Source: Gordonia effusa NBRC 100432
GTDB taxonomy: Bacteria; Actinomycetota; Actinomycetes; Mycobacteriales; Mycobacteriaceae
Direction of reading: 5' to 3'
Length of the DNA: 64,000 bases
NCBI RefSeq assembly: GCF_000241305.1
Contig: NZ_BAEH01000106.1
Location: forward strand, 1-64,000
Part shown: positions 61,695 to 64,000 of the stretch, piece after piece
Numbering within the stretch: the first letter of the stretch is position 1
How the letters are laid out: each line of letters starts with the position of its first letter
Notes under the pieces: generated by a model
Database searches by the model: none
What the model saw: only the letters and a program-made list of their open reading frames with translations
What the model was told of the DNA's origin: nothing
Translations under genes and position numbers: made by a program

Positions 61695-62138
61695 TCAACT
61701 CGAACCAGTAGTGATCTCCTGCTGGGAGCTGCCGGTAGCGATCTCGATCCGGCGCGGTTTAGCTCTTTCGGCGAGCGGAATCGTAACCGTGAGCACACCA
61801 TTGTCATAGTCCGCGGTGATCGCGGCGGAGTCCACCCCGTCGCCAAGTGTTATCTGACGACGGTATGCTCCCGAAAAGCGTTCGCTCGCAAGCCATTCGA
61901 CACCACTGTCAGATGGCGCGGTTCGCTGCGCGGACAACGTGAGTACGCCGTTGTCGACACTGACATCAATTGTCCCCGGGTCGGCGCCGGGCAGGTCTGC
62001 GATCAGCATGTAATGGTCTTCGACCTTGTATAGATCCAACGGCATGAAACGCGGAGTGCGTTGGGTACCGGCCACTGAACCGGTCATCAATCCACGAGCA
62101 AGCGCGTCAGCATCAGTGAACGGATCAAAACGAAGCAC
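61695..62138 (-). CDS. Hsp20/alpha-crystallin small heat-shock protein
   Basis: 147 residues. The alpha-crystallin domain (about 35-130) has LIADLPGADPGTIDVSVDNGVLTLSA and the conserved DNGVLTVTIPL near the end; short N- and C-terminal arms with a modified I-x-I (IEI). An ATP-independent holdase for unfolding proteins. GTG start with AGGAGG nine bases upstream. A CIRCE element 87 bases upstream predicts HrcA repression. A CTGCTCG/CGAGCAG hairpin lies in the 5' leader (62164-62188). Confidence 0.92.
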   Translation of the reverse strand: MLRFDPFTDADALARGLMTGSVAGTQRTPRFMPLDLYKVEDHYMLIADLPGADPGTIDVSVDNGVLTLSAQRTAPSDSGVEWLASERFSGAYRRQITLGDGVDSAAITADYDNGVLTVTIPLAERAKPRRIEIATGSSQQEITTGSS

Positions 62139-62224
62139 AGCTACTCACCTCCTGAATATCACCCTGCTCGCCACTCGTTGACGAGCAGCATATCGCTGTA
62201 CGACAACCAAATTACCCAACAGAT

Positions 62225-62251
62225 CTGGCACTCTCAAGACCCGAGTGCTAA
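62225..62251 (-). promoter_or_regulatory. CIRCE element (HrcA operator)
   Basis: On the minus strand TTAGCACTC-N9-GAGTGCCAG: the left arm is a perfect match to the CIRCE consensus and the right arm matches its first six bases. It lies 87-113 bases upstream of hsp20. Confidence 0.85.
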
Positions 62252-62384
62252 CTTTTTTGAAGATCTTGCGTCGGGGACAAATCGGCTCGACCGCGTGGAC
62301 ACCCACTGCCCCAACGTCTTTGGTGAGCCCGGGAGAGACCGGGTCAGGCACCGCGGTGCGAGGTCGGGGAAATATGGGTGACGA

Positions 62385-63350
62385 TCACCCGCCGACTCCC
62401 ACCCCGATAGCGAATTCATAGACCGCGGCGACTAGCTCATCCAAACCTGGCTGTTCGATGGGAAAGTGACCGGCGTTGGTCAACGTAACCGTGCTGACCT
62501 CGACCTTGCGGATCGGCCCGAGCAATGGTTCGGACAGGTCTGCCGGCGTCCAGCGATCGTCGGCTGGCTGAGTATGCAGCACTGGGCACACATCGAAATC
62601 CACCGGCTCGACGTCGGGCTGGTAGTGCATATAGCTGTCGAGGAATGCGACGCTCGCCCAGTTACCGGCGGAACTCTTGTCCCGATAGAAGACCTTCAAT
62701 GCCGCCGGATCGTTCACCAGCGTCCGCATCTTCGAGACGAGCCGCATCGGCACCCGCACCTTGCGCAACGGTGTCTTCGCGAGCGTCTTCAACGTCGGCG
62801 TCAGCCGCCCGGTGATCGGATCATGCGCGGTGTCGAGGGCGACACGTTTGTCCCGCTGGTCGAGGAAAGTCATGCCGACAATTCCCCGAACACCGCCGCG
62901 CGCGGCGACGTGGAATGTTTCCGCTCCGCCGGCGGACAGTCCGTACAAGATGATCGGGCGATCGTCACGCGCCAATTCCCGTTGGACGAGAGCTGAACCG
63001 ATGTCGACCCAATCGTCGTAGGTTACGACGCTGCCCGGCGCCACCGACGTCACGCCGAAGGTCGGCATGTCGACAGCAATCGTCTCCAACCCGCGATGTG
63101 CGAGTGGACGGCCCAGGATCATGCTCATTTGCCGACCGTTGGTGCCGACGCCGTGAAACAGAATCACCTTTACGGCAGCATCGGGATTTCGGTAGGTATC
63201 AAGGTGAATCGAGTGGCCTTGGTAGTCCCACCATTCCTCGGCGGGCTGATCGTCTTCCGGGATCTGATAGTCGGCCGGCAGAAACGACTGGATCTCACGC
63301 CACGCGCGCTGTGTCTGGTAAGTCACAGCGCCATTATGGCCCGCCGACAC
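62385..63350 (-). CDS. Alpha/beta hydrolase
   Basis: 321 residues. ILFHGVGTNGRQ near 64 (oxyanion region), GLSAGG near 138-143 with the nucleophile Ser, DDRWTPADLS carrying a likely Asp, and GHFPIEQPG with the catalytic His near 300. The Arg/His-rich core and DYQGHSIHLDTY start resemble lysophospholipase-like hydrolases. GTG 63326 is an alternative start. The gap to nuoA (63351-63497) shows no gene. Confidence 0.82.
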   Translation of the reverse strand: MSAGHNGAVTYQTQRAWREIQSFLPADYQIPEDDQPAEEWWDYQGHSIHLDTYRNPDAAVKVILFHGVGTNGRQMSMILGRPLAHRGLETIAVDMPTFGVTSVAPGSVVTYDDWVDIGSALVQRELARDDRPIILYGLSAGGAETFHVAARGGVRGIVGMTFLDQRDKRVALDTAHDPITGRLTPTLKTLAKTPLRKVRVPMRLVSKMRTLVNDPAALKVFYRDKSSAGNWASVAFLDSYMHYQPDVEPVDFDVCPVLHTQPADDRWTPADLSEPLLGPIRKVEVSTVTLTNAGHFPIEQPGLDELVAAVYEFAIGVGVGG

Positions 63351-63497
63351 CGGCGCTGCCCATAGGCGTTCGTGTCAACAAGCAAATCCAACACAGCATC
63401 CGCATCTCGTGAGTAGGGTGTGCGGTAGGTCACAAGCATGACGTCGGATGCGTCGGTCAGCTCAGCGCATCGAGACTAGCGGAGGGCTTGGCAGCAG

Positions 63498-63860
63498 ATG
63501 AACGCTTACGTTCCCATTCTCGTATTGGGCGCAATTGCACTGGCGTTTGCGGTCTTTTCGGTCTTCATCGCTTCCGCCGTCGGGCCAAAGCGGTACAACC
63601 GCGCGAAGTTGGAAGCCTACGAATGCGGGATCGAGCCGCTGCCGCCGACGGCCGGCTTTGTCCAACGGATCCCAGTGAAGTACTACCTCACCGCGATGTT
63701 GTTCATCATCTTCGACATCGAGATCGTCTTCCTCTATCCGTGGGCGGTCGCCTTCGATTCACTCGGCTGGTTCGGCTTGAGCGCCATGGCTTTGTTCATC
63801 GTCAACGTCTCGGTCGCCTACGCCTACGAGTGGCGGCGCGGCGGGCTGAGCTGGGACTAG
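63498..63860 (+). CDS. nuoA: NADH-quinone oxidoreductase subunit A
   Basis: 120 residues, three membrane helices (about 5-27, 62-82, 90-110). The conserved YECGIEP loop after helix 1 and FDIEIVFLYPWA in helix 2 define NuoA. A membrane-arm subunit of respiratory complex I. GGAGGG lies 12 bases before the ATG. It is the first gene of the nuo operon, which continues with nuoB. Confidence 0.96.
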   Translation: MNAYVPILVLGAIALAFAVFSVFIASAVGPKRYNRAKLEAYECGIEPLPPTAGFVQRIPVKYYLTAMLFIIFDIEIVFLYPWAVAFDSLGWFGLSAMALFIVNVSVAYAYEWRRGGLSWD

Positions 63861-63893
63861 TTACCGATCACGACCGGACAGACAGGAGCGCAC

Positions 63894-64000
63894 ATGGGCC
63901 TCGAAGAGAAACTGCCCAGCGGATTCCTGCTGAGTACTGTCGAGAGCCTTGCCGGCTATATGCGTAAGGGGTCGTTATGGCCGGCGACCTTCGGGCTGGC
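63894..64000 (+). CDS. nuoB: NADH-quinone oxidoreductase subunit B, cut by window end
   Basis: The first 35 residues are visible, starting [20 protein letters not shown] and continuing [13 protein letters not shown], the NuoB N-terminus preceding the Fe-S cluster N2 Cys residues. AGGAG lies six bases before the ATG, 33 bases after nuoA. The 3' part lies outside the window. Confidence 0.93.
   Translation, partial: MGLEEKLPSGFLLSTVESLAGYMRKGSLWPATFGL

Noticed and set aside
62178-62381. 67-residue plus-strand frame upstream of hsp20
   Set aside because: It crosses the CIRCE element and hairpin, has no ribosome site and resembles no family.

Overview
The window looks like chromosome from a mycolic-acid actinobacterium (Mycobacteriales, in the Nocardia/Gordonia/Rhodococcus/Mycobacterium range). 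Support comes from a complete yrbE-mce lipid-import operon, an MmpL transporter, an MTB12-like lipoprotein and an F420-type (Ddn-like) oxidoreductase. Gene groups also match the Mycobacterium tuberculosis order as I remember it: the Rv3722c-type aminotransferase next to SRP RNA and tRNA-Ser, the LigD-polymerase/LigC pair (Rv3730c/Rv3731), and an Rv3143-like protein close to nuoA. I made no species call. I saw no insertion sequence, prophage or CRISPR array.

Positions 1-36.6 kb form a lipid or steroid-like handling island. The left arm has an FMO/Baeyer-Villiger-type monooxygenase (cut by the window edge), a lipase, an AarF/ABC1 kinase, MOSC and SRPBCC proteins, a TIGR03085 protein, a small membrane protein and a methyltransferase. 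The middle has a CocE hydrolase-SDR-Ddn-SDR-SDR operon, a second AarF kinase, then the leftward operon of an exported protein, two YrbE permeases, MceA-F and an Mce-associated protein. Divergent from that is a lipoprotein-MmpL-microprotein operon. The right arm repeats the left theme: a secreted lipase, a third AarF kinase, an HSL-type hydrolase, a second FMO, a GntR regulator and a DUF1990 protein. The Mce operon and its neighbours are visibly more AT-rich than the housekeeping part.

The main discovery is a 13-bp palindrome, consensus CTGTCTSAGACAG. I find ten copies (10 to 13 of 13 matches), all between 5.7 and 36.0 kb and nearly all just upstream of start codons. They sit in front of eight operons or divergent operon pairs: SRPBCC-MOSC, TIGR03085, DoxX-like/methyltransferase, CocE-SDR, Mce/MmpL, hydrolase/FMO and GntR/DUF1990. 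None was noticed in the remaining 28 kb. This looks like one locally encoded regulon. The GntR-family gene at 35055-35846 has a site in its own promoter and is the best candidate regulator.

Positions 36.6-51.8 kb are ordinary chromosome: a GT87 mannosyltransferase, an aspartate-type aminotransferase, SRP RNA, tRNA-Ser(GGA), an HtaA-like exported protein, the LigD-polymerase/LigC pair, GluQ-RS facing Tgt (both queuosine enzymes), a lipoprotein, a TipAL-like MerR regulator, a membrane alpha/beta hydrolase, and divergent murF and ddl. Positions 51.8-64 kb hold SDR/TetR, a Tat-exported Lcp-like (rubber oxygenase family) protein with a 25-residue ORF and a TetR gene, LysR/DapA-like, XRE regulators with an EamA exporter, Hsp20 under a CIRCE element, a hydrolase, and the start of the nuo operon. 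Several genes shorter than 60 codons were found by reading the intergenic regions directly.
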